From assembly GCA_963851385.1 (NCBI GenBank), contig CAWKPE010000003.1:7494-71493 (forward strand): 64,000 bases of DNA. The letters run 5' to 3'. The DNA comes from CAWEFA01 sp963851385 (GTDB taxonomy: Bacteria; Bacteroidota; Bacteroidia; Bacteroidales; DTGW01). The notes under the pieces are model-generated. The model was given only the letters and a program-made list of their open reading frames with translations. It searched no databases and had not been told where the DNA came from. Below, piece by piece: positions 9,661 through 18,437 of the stretch (position 1 is its first letter; each line of letters begins with the position of its first letter). A program made the position numbers and the translations under genes.

Positions 9661-10467
9661 ATGAACTTCACAAATAACATCAAATTCCTCCGCAAGCGAA
9701 GGCAACGCACACAGGACGATGTGGCCACTGCCTTAGGCATGAAGCGCCCTACCCTGAGCGGTTACGAAAACGGAGTGGCTCAACCTAATATAAATACTAT
9801 AGTTGCCTTTTCCAGGTATTTCGGAATATCTATTGATACCCTGGTAAAAGTAGATTTAACAAAACTATCAGAACCCCAACTCTCGAAGCTTGAACACGGC
9901 AGCGATATTTATATTACAGGAACTAAACTTCGTGTTTTAGCAACAAGTGTCGACACAAAAAATGAAGAAAATATAGAACTGGTACCTGAAAAAGCAAAGG
10001 CCGGATACGCCAGTGGTTTTGCTGATCCTGAATACATAAAGGAGTTGCCTATGTTCCAGTTACCTTTCCTTTCGAAACAAAAGAAATACAGGACATTTCA
10101 GCTTACCGGAGACTCAATGCTTCCTATTCCTCATGGTTCTTGGGTTACAGGTGAATTTTTACTGGACTGGAACTCTATTATCAACGGACATGCTTACATC
10201 ATTCTTACGATTGATGAAGGGATAGTTTTTAAAATTGTAGAAAATCTGCTGAAGAATGAACATAAACTGACTTTGTTCTCTCTTAATGCAGCTTACCAGC
10301 CTTATGATGTGCATGTATCTCAAATTAAGGAAGTATGGCAGTTTGTGCATTTTATAAGTACCGAACTTCCTGAACCTGTAGATTCAAAAAATGATCTCTT
10401 CAAGGCAATGGAAAATATACGAAAAGATGTGGAAATGATTAGGAAAAATGTGATAAAGAAAAAATGA
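9661..10467 (+). CDS. XRE/S24 family (LexA-like) transcriptional regulator
   Basis: This 268-residue protein joins an N-terminal XRE helix-turn-helix (residues 5-60, RTQDDVATALGMKRPTLSGY) to a C-terminal S24 peptidase-like domain. The Ser-Lys dyad is intact: Ser152 in LTGDSMLPI and Lys191 in IVFKIVE, 39 residues apart as in LexA-fold proteins. Such proteins can bind DNA as repressors and cleave themselves on a damage signal. A classical LexA Ala-Gly cleavage bond was not identified with certainty. A charged coiled tail ends the protein. Divergence from dinB suggests it controls a small mutagenesis module. Confidence 0.88.
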   Translation: MNFTNNIKFLRKRRQRTQDDVATALGMKRPTLSGYENGVAQPNINTIVAFSRYFGISIDTLVKVDLTKLSEPQLSKLEHGSDIYITGTKLRVLATSVDTKNEENIELVPEKAKAGYASGFADPEYIKELPMFQLPFLSKQKKYRTFQLTGDSMLPIPHGSWVTGEFLLDWNSIINGHAYIILTIDEGIVFKIVENLLKNEHKLTLFSLNAAYQPYDVHVSQIKEVWQFVHFISTELPEPVDSKNDLFKAMENIRKDVEMIRKNVIKKK

Positions 10468-10545
10468 TTTGAAAATTTGAAGATTCGTCAATTTGAAAAT
10501 TTGAAAATGTGAAGATTTGCAAATGTGCAGATATGCAGATTAAAA
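10468..10545. repeat. Word repeat, AATTTGAAGATTTGCAAATG family
   Basis: About 78 bp of near-tandem words (TTTGAAAATTTGAAGATT, AATTTGAAAATGTGAAGATT, TGCAAATGTGCAGATATGCA) fill the gap between two convergent stops. The strand sense is opposite to the related block at 7803-7861. Confidence 0.6.
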
Positions 10546-10548
10546 GTA

Positions 10549-11298
10549 TTATTTTGTAGCTTTCACTATGTAATTTTTCACAAGATCTTTTTCATTTATT
10601 TCTTTTATGAATTTGTCTTTTTGAAAATATACTGAGAACAAAACATTGTTAAACCCTGATTGTTCCAGCAATTCTTTTATTTCTTTTGGATTGTAATATT
10701 TTCTATCTGTTTCAATTTGAATTTCTTTTGAATTCTCCCTGTAAATCTGTATTCGGTGTTCAATATTGTTTTCAATCTGGCGTTTATCCCTCAAATTGAT
10801 TTTTCTGTTGTTAATTTCGATATCATGCTCTATCAATTTATTTTCGGCATTATTATTTAAAATTGATTGCGGATAGAACAAATCAAAAAGAATAATGGCA
10901 TCTTCAGCGAGAGAATTGTAAATATTCTTCAAAAAAGTTATCGGTTCTTTGATTAAATAATTAAATATATAAAAGGTCACAAGTGCTTTGTCAAACTGAT
11001 CTTTATGTTTACCATTAGAAAAATCATGGTTGAGCAAAGTAAGTTGACCGGACATTTCAAATTCTCTAAATTTTCCCTTTGCTATTTCCAGCATTTCATC
11101 TGAAATATCAACCCCAGTAATTTTGTAACCAGCGTCAAGAAAAGGTTTTAAAACACGTCCTGTGCCGCAACCTATCTCCAGAATTCTATCATGCTTATTA
11201 CAAAAAGACAAATAAAAATCTAAATCTTCAGCATACCTAGCTGTATACAAGTCGTAATATTCTGCGAATAACTTATAGGTATCTTTTGAGTTAATCAT
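10549..11298 (-). CDS. Class I SAM-dependent methyltransferase
   Basis: This 249-residue protein has the SAM-binding motif I ILEIGCGTGRVL at residues 39-50 and the acidic motif II ITGVDISDEML. A later DKALVTFYIFNYL segment fits motif IV of the class I fold. The N-terminal YDLYTARYAEDLDFYL is common in small-molecule methyltransferases of the Methyltransf_25/11 type. The substrate cannot be told. The gene is convergent with the S24-type regulator and divergent from the helicase, so no operon partner helps. Confidence 0.85.
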   Translation of the reverse strand: MINSKDTYKLFAEYYDLYTARYAEDLDFYLSFCNKHDRILEIGCGTGRVLKPFLDAGYKITGVDISDEMLEIAKGKFREFEMSGQLTLLNHDFSNGKHKDQFDKALVTFYIFNYLIKEPITFLKNIYNSLAEDAIILFDLFYPQSILNNNAENKLIEHDIEINNRKINLRDKRQIENNIEHRIQIYRENSKEIQIETDRKYYNPKEIKELLEQSGFNNVLFSVYFQKDKFIKEINEKDLVKNYIVKATK

Positions 11299-11369
11299 AA
11301 TAGTTAAAAAATCAATTCAATATTAGTTCAAAATAGTAATTCAAATTATACAATTAAAAAAATATTTTC

Positions 11370-11467
11370 ACGCAAAGTTCACAAAGTGAAGAGAAGAACG
11401 CAAAGATTTCTTTATATATAGTAGGTTCTTTGCGAGCTTTGTGAACTTTTCTTTGAGGTCTTTGCGT
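11370..11467. repeat. Inverted-repeat element, ACGCAAAG...CTTTGCGT
   Basis: The outer ends ACGCAAAG (11370-11377) and CTTTGCGT (11460-11467) and the inner CGCAAAGA (11399-11406) and TCTTTGCG (11427-11434) pair across about 98 bp. Both arms are built from words such as GTTCACAAAG and CTTTGTGAAC. It lies in the divergent gap before the helicase. Related half-elements occur at 14628-14680 and 21846-21895. Confidence 0.65.
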
Positions 11468-11587
11468 GATTTTTTTTAAACGTATAGTATTTTATTTCAA
11501 ACTTAATAAATTCTATAATTAAAAATATTGCTCGTTTATACTGCTGGTAAAACAAGAAAATTTGTACTATTGCGCAAATGTTTTAAT

Positions 11588-12481
11588 ATGCCGGGTGAAT
11601 TTATAATTGTTGTTGCTTTGCATCGTAAACTAGGGAATTTGTTTTTGCCATACGTGATTGAGCGAAATTCCAAGCAGACATTTTTTCAACTAAATGAAAT
11701 TATAAATTCTGAAAATATTAACAAGCAACATGCTGCTCTTTCTGAACCGGAACATTTATTAGTAAAAATTACTTCAGAATATTCCGAAAAAAATATTCAT
11801 AAAATATTCAGTAAGAAAAAGAACCTGAAAGATTTTTTTGATAATCTTGATGATAGCCTTATTAATCAGCAAATAAGTCCTTATATAGAAAAAAGAATTT
11901 CCAAATGCTTCGAAATAATTGCCGAAAATAATATCCGGGTTTATAAAAAAGAAAAAAAATACCATGTAGTTCATGATGAAGAACGCATTATTGTTGTGAA
12001 GGATCGCGTACAACCTGTGTTTAATTTTATTAAAACTGATGCTGACTTTAAATACTTTCTCTCTATAAGATTAAAAGATTCTGACATTAAACTTTTCAAC
12101 CAGCCTCACATTTTTCTATCTCAAAAACCATGTGTAATTATTCTAAATAACCATCTTTATGGTGTCGAGAATATCGATTCCAAAAAGCTATTACCCTTTT
12201 TCTTAAAAGATTTGATAACCATACCTAAGGCTCACGAACGCGATTATCTTGATACTTTTGTAAAAAATGCTATTCTGAATTATTCTGTTAAAGCAACTGG
12301 TTTCGATATTGTCGAAGCTGACACTGGTCATAAGGCTGTACTTACCCTTGAACCGAATTTGAATAATGATCCGGTACTTTTTCTCAAATTTATTTATGGA
12401 CCCGTGAGTTTTTTGTTCGACAGCGAAAAAGATACTTCAGTTATATTGAATGAAGAAAATGGCCGATATACTATATTATAA
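11588..12481 (+). CDS. SNF2-family helicase, N-terminal fragment (frameshift)
   Basis: This is the N-terminal accessory region (about 298 residues from the ATG at 11588, MPGEFIIVVALHRKLGNLF) of a large Bacteroidota SNF2-type DEAD/DEAH helicase. It has no enzyme motif of its own. The frame can be opened further 5' to a TTG at 11528, but MPGEF is the natural start. The frame is lost near 12470: removal of one base joins it to the YKYSRNLEWESEMF segment in the next frame. An imperfect -7 box TACTATTG lies at 11565-11572. Confidence 0.75.
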   Translation: MPGEFIIVVALHRKLGNLFLPYVIERNSKQTFFQLNEIINSENINKQHAALSEPEHLLVKITSEYSEKNIHKIFSKKKNLKDFFDNLDDSLINQQISPYIEKRISKCFEIIAENNIRVYKKEKKYHVVHDEERIIVVKDRVQPVFNFIKTDADFKYFLSIRLKDSDIKLFNQPHIFLSQKPCVIILNNHLYGVENIDSKKLLPFFLKDLITIPKAHERDYLDTFVKNAILNYSVKATGFDIVEADTGHKAVLTLEPNLNNDPVLFLKFIYGPVSFLFDSEKDTSVILNEENGRYTIL

Positions 12482-12992
12482 GTACTCACGCAATTTAGAA
12501 TGGGAATCTGAAATGTTTTCAAAATTGAAATCATTCAGTTTAGTTAATTCTTATGGTGCAACATTTCAAAAAGAAAAGTCTAATGATGAAGTTTCCTGGC
12601 AATTTTATGAATTCGTGAATTGGCTCAACTTTAATATTGAAAATCTTCGCATTGCCGGATTCGAAGTTCAAAAAGCAAAAACTGAAAAAGATTATTACCT
12701 TGATTCTATCGACCTTGATTTTAAAGTGGACGATTCCAATGATTGGTTTGATGTTAAAGCTACAGTTAAAATTGGTGAGTTCTTATTTCCATTCAGCCGT
12801 TTCAGAAAACATATAATTATGGGTATAAGGGAATTCACACTTCCTGATAACCAAATAGTCGTATTGCCATCAGAATGGTTTTCCCGTTATCATGAAATAT
12901 TTATTTTTGGAAATGAAGAAAATGAACAGATTAAATTAAAAAAGCACCATTTCCGGATATTACAGGAAGCAATGGGAAGCAGATACAATTAG
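12450..12992 (+). CDS. SNF2-family helicase, middle fragment (frameshift)
   Basis: The true part of this frame starts near 12470 at YYKYSRNLEWESEMF and ends near 12972. It holds the region just before the ATPase domain, with the WFDVKATVKIGEFLFPFSR segment typical of these helicases. After 12972 the protein continues one frame back (residues QIQLDVILNLQNKFDLSNKE, then the REYQKTGLYWM Q-motif region) until near 13127. One A missing from GGGAAGCAG explains that break. Confidence 0.7.
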   Translation: MKKMADILYYKYSRNLEWESEMFSKLKSFSLVNSYGATFQKEKSNDEVSWQFYEFVNWLNFNIENLRIAGFEVQKAKTEKDYYLDSIDLDFKVDDSNDWFDVKATVKIGEFLFPFSRFRKHIIMGIREFTLPDNQIVVLPSEWFSRYHEIFIFGNEENEQIKLKKHHFRILQEAMGSRYN

Positions 12993-13019
12993 ATGTAATC
13001 TTGAATCTTCAAAATAAAT

Positions 13020-13262
13020 TTGATTTGTCGAATAAAGAAGAATTCATTGAACCAGAAAATTTGCATGGCACATTACGTGAATATCAAAAAACAGGCTTGT
13101 ACTGGATGTATCAGTTATACCATCAATAATTTTGGTGGTTGTCTTGCTGATGATATGGGTCTGGGCAAAACTTTACAGACCATAGCATTGTTATTGTTAG
13201 TTAAAAATGATGCCAACAGCATGGCTTCAATATCTGACATTTCAAATCAACCAGGCAATTGA
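13020..13262 (+). CDS. SNF2-family helicase, Walker A fragment (frameshift)
   Basis: Only the part after about 13127 is real in this frame. It carries GGCLADDMGLGKTLQTIALL, the SNF2 motif I (Walker A) that binds ATP. The residues before it are missense, since the correct reading there (LREYQKTGLYWMYQLYHQ) lies in another frame. One extra T near 13259 would explain the switch to the next frame, in a variable linker. Confidence 0.7.
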   Translation: MICRIKKNSLNQKICMAHYVNIKKQACTGCISYTINNFGGCLADDMGLGKTLQTIALLLLVKNDANSMASISDISNQPGN

Positions 13263-14532
13263 ATCTTTTCGATATTCCGGCCATTACGGAAATAAACCAC
13301 TAAATACTTCTCTAATAATAATGCCTGTTTCGCTTATCCATAATTGGGAAAACGAAATATTGAAGTTTGCTCCTTCATTAAAAGTTTATAAATTCTATGG
13401 CACCCAACGTACCCGTAATTTCGATGATCTGCTTACTGTTGATATAGTACTCGCTTCATACGGCGTTGTGCGCAATGATATTGAAAGTCTGAGAAATCTT
13501 AATTTTAAATATATAATTCTTGATGAAAGTCAATTGATCAAAAATCCTGACTCGAAAATTTACAAAGCTATCATCCAGCTTCAATCGGAACACAAGCTGG
13601 TGCTTACCGGTACTCCTATTGAAAATAGCCTTACTGACTTATGGGCACAACTCAATTTCCTGAATCATGATCTTTTGAAAAACCAGAATTATTTCCGGGA
13701 AGAATTCGTCGTCCCAATTGAAAAACATAATGATGAAGAGAAACAAAGGAAGCTGCAGATTATTATCAATCCTTTTATTCTGCGCAGGAAAAAAGAGGAA
13801 GTAGTTAAGGAATTACCTTCATTGACTGAACAAGTTCTATATTGCGACATGACTGAAGAGCAACAAAAGATTTATGAGACTGAAAAATCATCAATCCGCA
13901 ACTTAATCTATGAAAGTATAGATAATAAGGGATTTGAAAAATCGTCAATACTTATTCTGAAAGCTTTGAATAAACTTCGTTTGCTTGCCAATCATCCTGT
14001 TCTTACAGAACCTCAATATACTGCTGATTCAGGCAAATTCGATGAAATTATTCGTAGCATTGAAAATATTGTACTGGAAAAGCACAAAGTACTTATTTTT
14101 TCTTCTTATGTAAAACATCTTAACTTGGTAGCTAATTATATCAAGCAACAAAATATAGATTTCACAATGCTTACCGGCGTGACAAAAAACAGGGAAAGTA
14201 CAATTGCTACTTTTCAAAAAGAAGAGAATACAAGAGTATTTCTTATCAGCCTGAAAGCAGGAGGAACAGGACTAAATCTTACAGCGGCCGATTATGTATT
14301 TCTTCTGGATCCCTGGTGGAATCCTGCAGCTGAAAACCAGGCCATAAGCAGGGCACATCGCATTGGACAAGATAAGAAAGTTTTTGTATACCGTTTTATC
14401 AGTCGCGATACAATTGAAGAAAAAATTCAAACTCTACAGCAAAGGAAATCAGCAATAGCAGATATTTTTATTAATAATAACAATCCTTTCAGGAGTTTTA
14501 AAAAAGAGGAAATAGAAGAATTGTTTAAGTAA
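13207..14532 (+). CDS. SNF2-family helicase, motor fragment
   Basis: This frame of up to 441 residues holds most of the two RecA-like lobes. Motifs are MPVSLIHNWENEI, the Walker B box YIILDESQ (DESQ where DEAQ/DEAH is usual), LTGTPIENSLTDLW, LRRKKEEV, GGTGLNLTAADYVF, and the arginine-finger motif VI QAISRAHRIGQ. SNF2 motors translocate on duplex DNA and remodel bound proteins or help repair and transcription. Joined with the upstream pieces, 11588-14532 would code for about 980 residues, normal for the group. The four indels make the locus a pseudogene or a sequence artefact. Confidence 0.85.
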   Translation: MMPTAWLQYLTFQINQAIESFRYSGHYGNKPLNTSLIIMPVSLIHNWENEILKFAPSLKVYKFYGTQRTRNFDDLLTVDIVLASYGVVRNDIESLRNLNFKYIILDESQLIKNPDSKIYKAIIQLQSEHKLVLTGTPIENSLTDLWAQLNFLNHDLLKNQNYFREEFVVPIEKHNDEEKQRKLQIIINPFILRRKKEEVVKELPSLTEQVLYCDMTEEQQKIYETEKSSIRNLIYESIDNKGFEKSSILILKALNKLRLLANHPVLTEPQYTADSGKFDEIIRSIENIVLEKHKVLIFSSYVKHLNLVANYIKQQNIDFTMLTGVTKNRESTIATFQKEENTRVFLISLKAGGTGLNLTAADYVFLLDPWWNPAAENQAISRAHRIGQDKKVFVYRFISRDTIEEKIQTLQQRKSAIADIFINNNNPFRSFKKEEIEELFK

Positions 14533-14882
14533 GTTGCAAGAACCAAGAACCAAGAATCAAGATGCAGGATGCAGGATATTGGATATTTGAGACAAAGTTT
14601 TTGAATTAGACATTTTTGCATTAAAAAATTTCTTTGTGCACCTTTGTGATATACTTTGAGTTCCTTTGTGGTTTATCTTAAAATAATTACCATTAAGAAC
14701 AATAAGGTTTTTTATGAATTATTAAGAAAATAAAAACAAGCGTTATGTGCTACTTAGTTAAATTTATTCTTTTTTTATCAAATGCTTAATTGACTAATTA
14801 CTGATTACTGATTACTAATTACTCATTACTGATTAGCAAAACCCAAAGCCCAACACCTAAAGCCTAATTTCTAATTTCGATT
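14533..14882. repeat. Cluster of word repeats between helicase and MBL gene
   Basis: Three word families stand in order: CAAGAACCAAGAACCAAGAA with ATGCAGGATGCAGGATATTG (14537-14582), CTTTGTG words (14628-14680), and GATTACTGATTACTAATTAC with AAACCCAAAGCCC words (14775-14882). Nothing coding or RNA-like was recognised in the rest of this 365-bp gap. Confidence 0.55.
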
Positions 14883-14897
14883 AACTATAAAAATATT

Positions 14898-15692
14898 ATG
14901 AGATACCTTGTTCTGTTTTCACTCTTTTTCGCGTGTTCATCTTTTTCAGGTGATTTAACTGTAAACTTTATAGATGTTGGAAAAGGCGATTGCATTTTAA
15001 TTCAAACTCCGAATAACAAAAATATTCTTATCGATGGCGGTCTGCCTATTGCCGGCGATGAAGTCGTTAAATACATAAAAGATCGAAAAATTTCAAAGAT
15101 TGATATGATGATACTTACCCATCCACATATTGATCATTGCGGGGGTTTGTTTGATGTAATTGCTAATTTTAAAGTGGACAAATTTTATATGCCTGTAAAT
15201 AATTGCGATTTAAAAAACTGCGATGAAGTAATCAATTTATCCCAGTCCAAAGGCATACCTTTAAAATATATCATGGCTGAGGACAACATATTTGTTGATC
15301 GCGCCCTGCAAATCGATATTTTTGCACCTAACAATGAATATTATAAAGATTGCAATAATTCATCCATTGTTTTAAAACTTACTTATAACAAAGTTTCATT
15401 TTTATTAACCGGAGATGCAGTTTGGATTTCACAAGAGGAAATGGTAGCTAAAAACTTTAATTTAAAAGCCGATGTACTGAAAGTGCCGCATCACGGAGAA
15501 GATGAACTTTATAAGAAGTTTCTGAAAAAAGTATCCCCGAAATATGCAGTTATCTCAAGTGGTGACACTTTGTTATGCACATACACACTAAAAGAGTTAA
15601 GGAAAAAAAATATTTCTGTTTTTACCACAATTTCAAATTCGATTGTTTTCACAAGCAACGGAAAAACTTTAAATGTCAAAACAATTCATTGA
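14898..15692 (+). CDS. Secreted metallo-beta-lactamase-fold hydrolase (ComEC C-terminal type)
   Basis: This 264-residue protein has the zinc-binding motif THPHIDHCGG and a second His in KVPHHGEDE. It resembles the metallo-beta-lactamase domain at the C-terminus of ComEC/Rec2, found here as a free protein without the membrane channel. The N-terminus MRYLVLFSLFFACSSFSG is a signal peptide, with Cys13 as a possible lipidation site. It is probably a periplasmic or outer-membrane hydrolase of phosphodiester-like substrates, though the substrate is inferred only. It has no clear operon partner. Confidence 0.8.
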   Translation: MRYLVLFSLFFACSSFSGDLTVNFIDVGKGDCILIQTPNNKNILIDGGLPIAGDEVVKYIKDRKISKIDMMILTHPHIDHCGGLFDVIANFKVDKFYMPVNNCDLKNCDEVINLSQSKGIPLKYIMAEDNIFVDRALQIDIFAPNNEYYKDCNNSSIVLKLTYNKVSFLLTGDAVWISQEEMVAKNFNLKADVLKVPHHGEDELYKKFLKKVSPKYAVISSGDTLLCTYTLKELRKKNISVFTTISNSIVFTSNGKTLNVKTIH

Positions 15693-15821
15693 AAATAACT
15701 TAGAAAATAAATTCATCAGCAATCGAGAAACACTGAGATTTCAAAGTATTCATTTTGATGAAACATTAAAACACACAGCACTACCGAATGACAAGAATCA
15801 TTTTAAAAGCCAATTAATTTA

Positions 15822-15839
15822 ACAACTTCTATAAGTTGT
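15822..15839. promoter_or_regulatory. Short perfect palindrome in the MBL/DUF362 gap
   Basis: ACAACTT-CTAT-AAGTTGT is a perfect 7-bp stem with a 4-nt loop, 80 bp before the DUF362 gene. It lacks a T-tract, so it is not a good terminator. It may be an operator or chance. Confidence 0.25.
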
Positions 15840-15918
15840 AATCCAGCAATTGTACTACCTTTAATTATTGATTTAACAATTAAAATAACCTTTTAACCTT
15901 TTATACAATAAATGTTAT

Positions 15919-18186
15919 ATGAAAAAAATCTACTGCATTTTAAAAAGAGTATTAAAAAATATTCCCCGCATATATTTTATTCTAATTGGACTGGTTTCAG
16001 TTATATGGTTTTTAATACGTGTGATTCCTAAACCATCACGAGCAACTTATCCATGTCAAAGAATTGCTTTTCCTATTGCCTCAGGCTTTATTATCTGGAT
16101 GTCTGTAAATGTACTTTCATATATTGGACTTAAGAGACTTATTGCCAATTTCAGTAAAAAAGGGAAACTTATTACATTATCTGTGATTATTCCTGCTGCT
16201 TTATTTTATGTAATCTGGCTTTCATGGTATCCAGTAAACAATATTATCGCATCTACTTTAGCCACATATGTGCCAGTTACGAACGAAGTTTTTCAGCCAA
16301 TCGATTCGGTAAATTCACCAGTTGGTACTGCAAGAGGTATTTTTCCGGGAAGAGTTGTTTGGATTCATGACAAATATGCTGCTAAATGGAATGGTTCCTC
16401 TGGTCATTGGTGGGATGACAACAGTACCGATCAGGCTGTGGTTTCTGATATGCTTTCACACTCGTTACAACAAATTACAGGTAAAGATAATGATGTGGCT
16501 GCTTGGGATACTTTGTTCAAATTCTTTAATTCCAAACATGGAAAAGGCTCAGTTGGATATCAGGCCGGAGAAAAAATAGCTATTAAATTAAGTCTTGTAC
16601 AATCTTTAGTTCCCTCCAGTGATGGAGGAAACAATAATTTTTCACCACCACAAACTGTTTTGGCATTGCTGCGGCAATTGGTATATAATGCCGGTGTAAG
16701 TAATGGAAACATTACGTTTTACGATGCAACCCGAAGCATTCCCAAATCGGTTTCTGACAGGTGCAAAGAAGAATTTCCCGATGTCCATTTTATGGGTTAT
16801 GTCAGTGGACACAACCAGGAACAATATGTTAGAGATACAACTATCATTCACTGGTCACAAAATCTTACCGAAGAAATTAACGGCGGTCATGCTGCATATC
16901 TTCCAACAACAGTTACCCAGGCTCACTATATTATAAACCTGGCGCAATTTAAAGGGCATCGTTACGTAGGTGTAACAGGTTGCGCCAAAAATAATTTTGG
17001 TTCAATGACTGTCGATATCGCTTCAGATGCCATACCACATTCAGTTGGTGTACATGTTTATGTTACGGTACATAACTTTATTTTACCTAGTTCTGCAGAA
17101 TGGAGTTTCCAAAAACGACCCATGGGCAGCTATAATGCACTTGTGGATTTAATGGGACACAGGGACCTTGGTGAAAAAACTTTGTTATTTATGGTTGACG
17201 GTTTATACGGAGTGCCTTATGAAAATTCAGAAATTAACAATACCTGTAAATGGCTTCAGTCACCCTTCAACAATGATTGGACATCAAGTATTTTTGTTTC
17301 ACTGGACGATGTTGCACTCGAAAGTGTTCTGATAGATTTTTTCAGATATGAACAGGAAATAAATACAAATATAACCCAGCCTGCGTTTGTTGTTGATTCT
17401 ATAGCCGGTGTGTATTATACCAATACCAATGTTGTTTTTGGTAATATTGATAATTATCTTCATGAAGCAGCTCAGGCATATGCCCCTCCTTCAGGAACAA
17501 AATATGCCCCTAACGGAGATGGAGTAAGACTAACCAGCCTGGGCGTACATGAGCACTGGAACGATCCCATTCATAAACAATATACAAGGAACCTGGGTAC
17601 AGGAAGCGGGATTGAATTAGACTCGGTATCTCCTACCCTTGTGCCTCCTGCTTTACTCATTGCAACAGAAGACAATGGAGACCCTGTTTCTCTTTCCTGG
17701 TCTAACGAAAGTATTACCACAGGTAATATAGTTGTATATAAATCAATTGGTGTAAATACCAATTTTAAACCAATTGCAACATTGAATGGCGATGCAATAG
17801 ATTATACAGATAATTCCACAACAGGTGGTCAGATTTGCTATTACCGTTTAAAACGAGTTACAGCAACCGAATATTCTCCTTTCAGCAATGAATCCGAAAT
17901 CACATCAACAGTTGGAATAAATGATGAATTAGCAAATAACGCCTTTATTATTTATCCTGTTCCTGCACATAATTTCATTAACATAAAGATAAATGATCCT
18001 CATACCGGTACTGCTGAATTAGTCATTTCCGATATGTCGGGAAGGGTAGTTAAAACTTATAGCATTAATAAATATGTTTACAGTTTGCAACAATCAATTA
18101 ATATAGAAGGACTGCACGGAGGTCTGTATAATATTAAATTTACCTTGGGAAATAATAGATTTGATAAAATCATCCTGGTTCGATAG
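15919..18186 (+). CDS. DUF362-domain protein with membrane helices and T9SS sorting tail
   Basis: This 755-residue protein starts with three hydrophobic helices (about residues 19-36, 48-70 and 84-102). A DUF362-type domain follows, with KIAIKLSL, TVLALLRQLVYNAG, ITFYDATRS and FKGHRYVGVTGCAKNNFGS matching the family's K-N and KN-fG motifs. A fibronectin-like stretch (SLSWSNESITTGNIVVY) and a T9SS type A sorting domain (about 675-755, IYPVPAHNFINI to FDKIILVR) end it. The DUF362 function is not known. No Fe-S cysteine cluster is evident. Membrane helices together with a secretion tail are odd (see findings). Confidence 0.75.
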   Translation: MKKIYCILKRVLKNIPRIYFILIGLVSVIWFLIRVIPKPSRATYPCQRIAFPIASGFIIWMSVNVLSYIGLKRLIANFSKKGKLITLSVIIPAALFYVIWLSWYPVNNIIASTLATYVPVTNEVFQPIDSVNSPVGTARGIFPGRVVWIHDKYAAKWNGSSGHWWDDNSTDQAVVSDMLSHSLQQITGKDNDVAAWDTLFKFFNSKHGKGSVGYQAGEKIAIKLSLVQSLVPSSDGGNNNFSPPQTVLALLRQLVYNAGVSNGNITFYDATRSIPKSVSDRCKEEFPDVHFMGYVSGHNQEQYVRDTTIIHWSQNLTEEINGGHAAYLPTTVTQAHYIINLAQFKGHRYVGVTGCAKNNFGSMTVDIASDAIPHSVGVHVYVTVHNFILPSSAEWSFQKRPMGSYNALVDLMGHRDLGEKTLLFMVDGLYGVPYENSEINNTCKWLQSPFNNDWTSSIFVSLDDVALESVLIDFFRYEQEINTNITQPAFVVDSIAGVYYTNTNVVFGNIDNYLHEAAQAYAPPSGTKYAPNGDGVRLTSLGVHEHWNDPIHKQYTRNLGTGSGIELDSVSPTLVPPALLIATEDNGDPVSLSWSNESITTGNIVVYKSIGVNTNFKPIATLNGDAIDYTDNSTTGGQICYYRLKRVTATEYSPFSNESEITSTVGINDELANNAFIIYPVPAHNFINIKINDPHTGTAELVISDMSGRVVKTYSINKYVYSLQQSINIEGLHGGLYNIKFTLGNNRFDKIILVR

Positions 18187-18248
18187 CTAATTTATTTTAG
18201 TTCCTGGAAAAGTATACGGACAAAAGTCACTCATAAAGTCACCTTTAT

Positions 18249-18306
18249 AACCCAATTCTTAAGTTGGCAGATTGGGTTAGTTAAAACCAAGTTTTAGTTT
18301 GGTTTT
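18249..18306 (+). terminator. Tandem hairpins after the DUF362 gene
   Basis: AACCCAAT/ATTGGGTT (18249-18256, 18271-18278) is followed by AAAACCAA/TTGGTTTT (18283-18290, 18299-18306), the latter ending in a T-rich run. They sit about 60-120 bp after the stop and could end transcription. Confidence 0.4.
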
Positions 18307-18437
18307 AGTTCTGTATAATTAATCAACTGAAAGGCATCATGGCATTTTGGGAATTCAATTCTTTTAAATACATTAGCAGCATGCTAAGCTATTTAAGACT
18401 ATAGCAATTTAATATTGTTATTAAAAATCATAAACAT

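Noticed and set aside
15673..15822. 49-residue plus-strand frame overlapping the end of the MBL gene
   Set aside because: No ribosome site, no recognisable domain, and it starts inside the MBL coding sequence.
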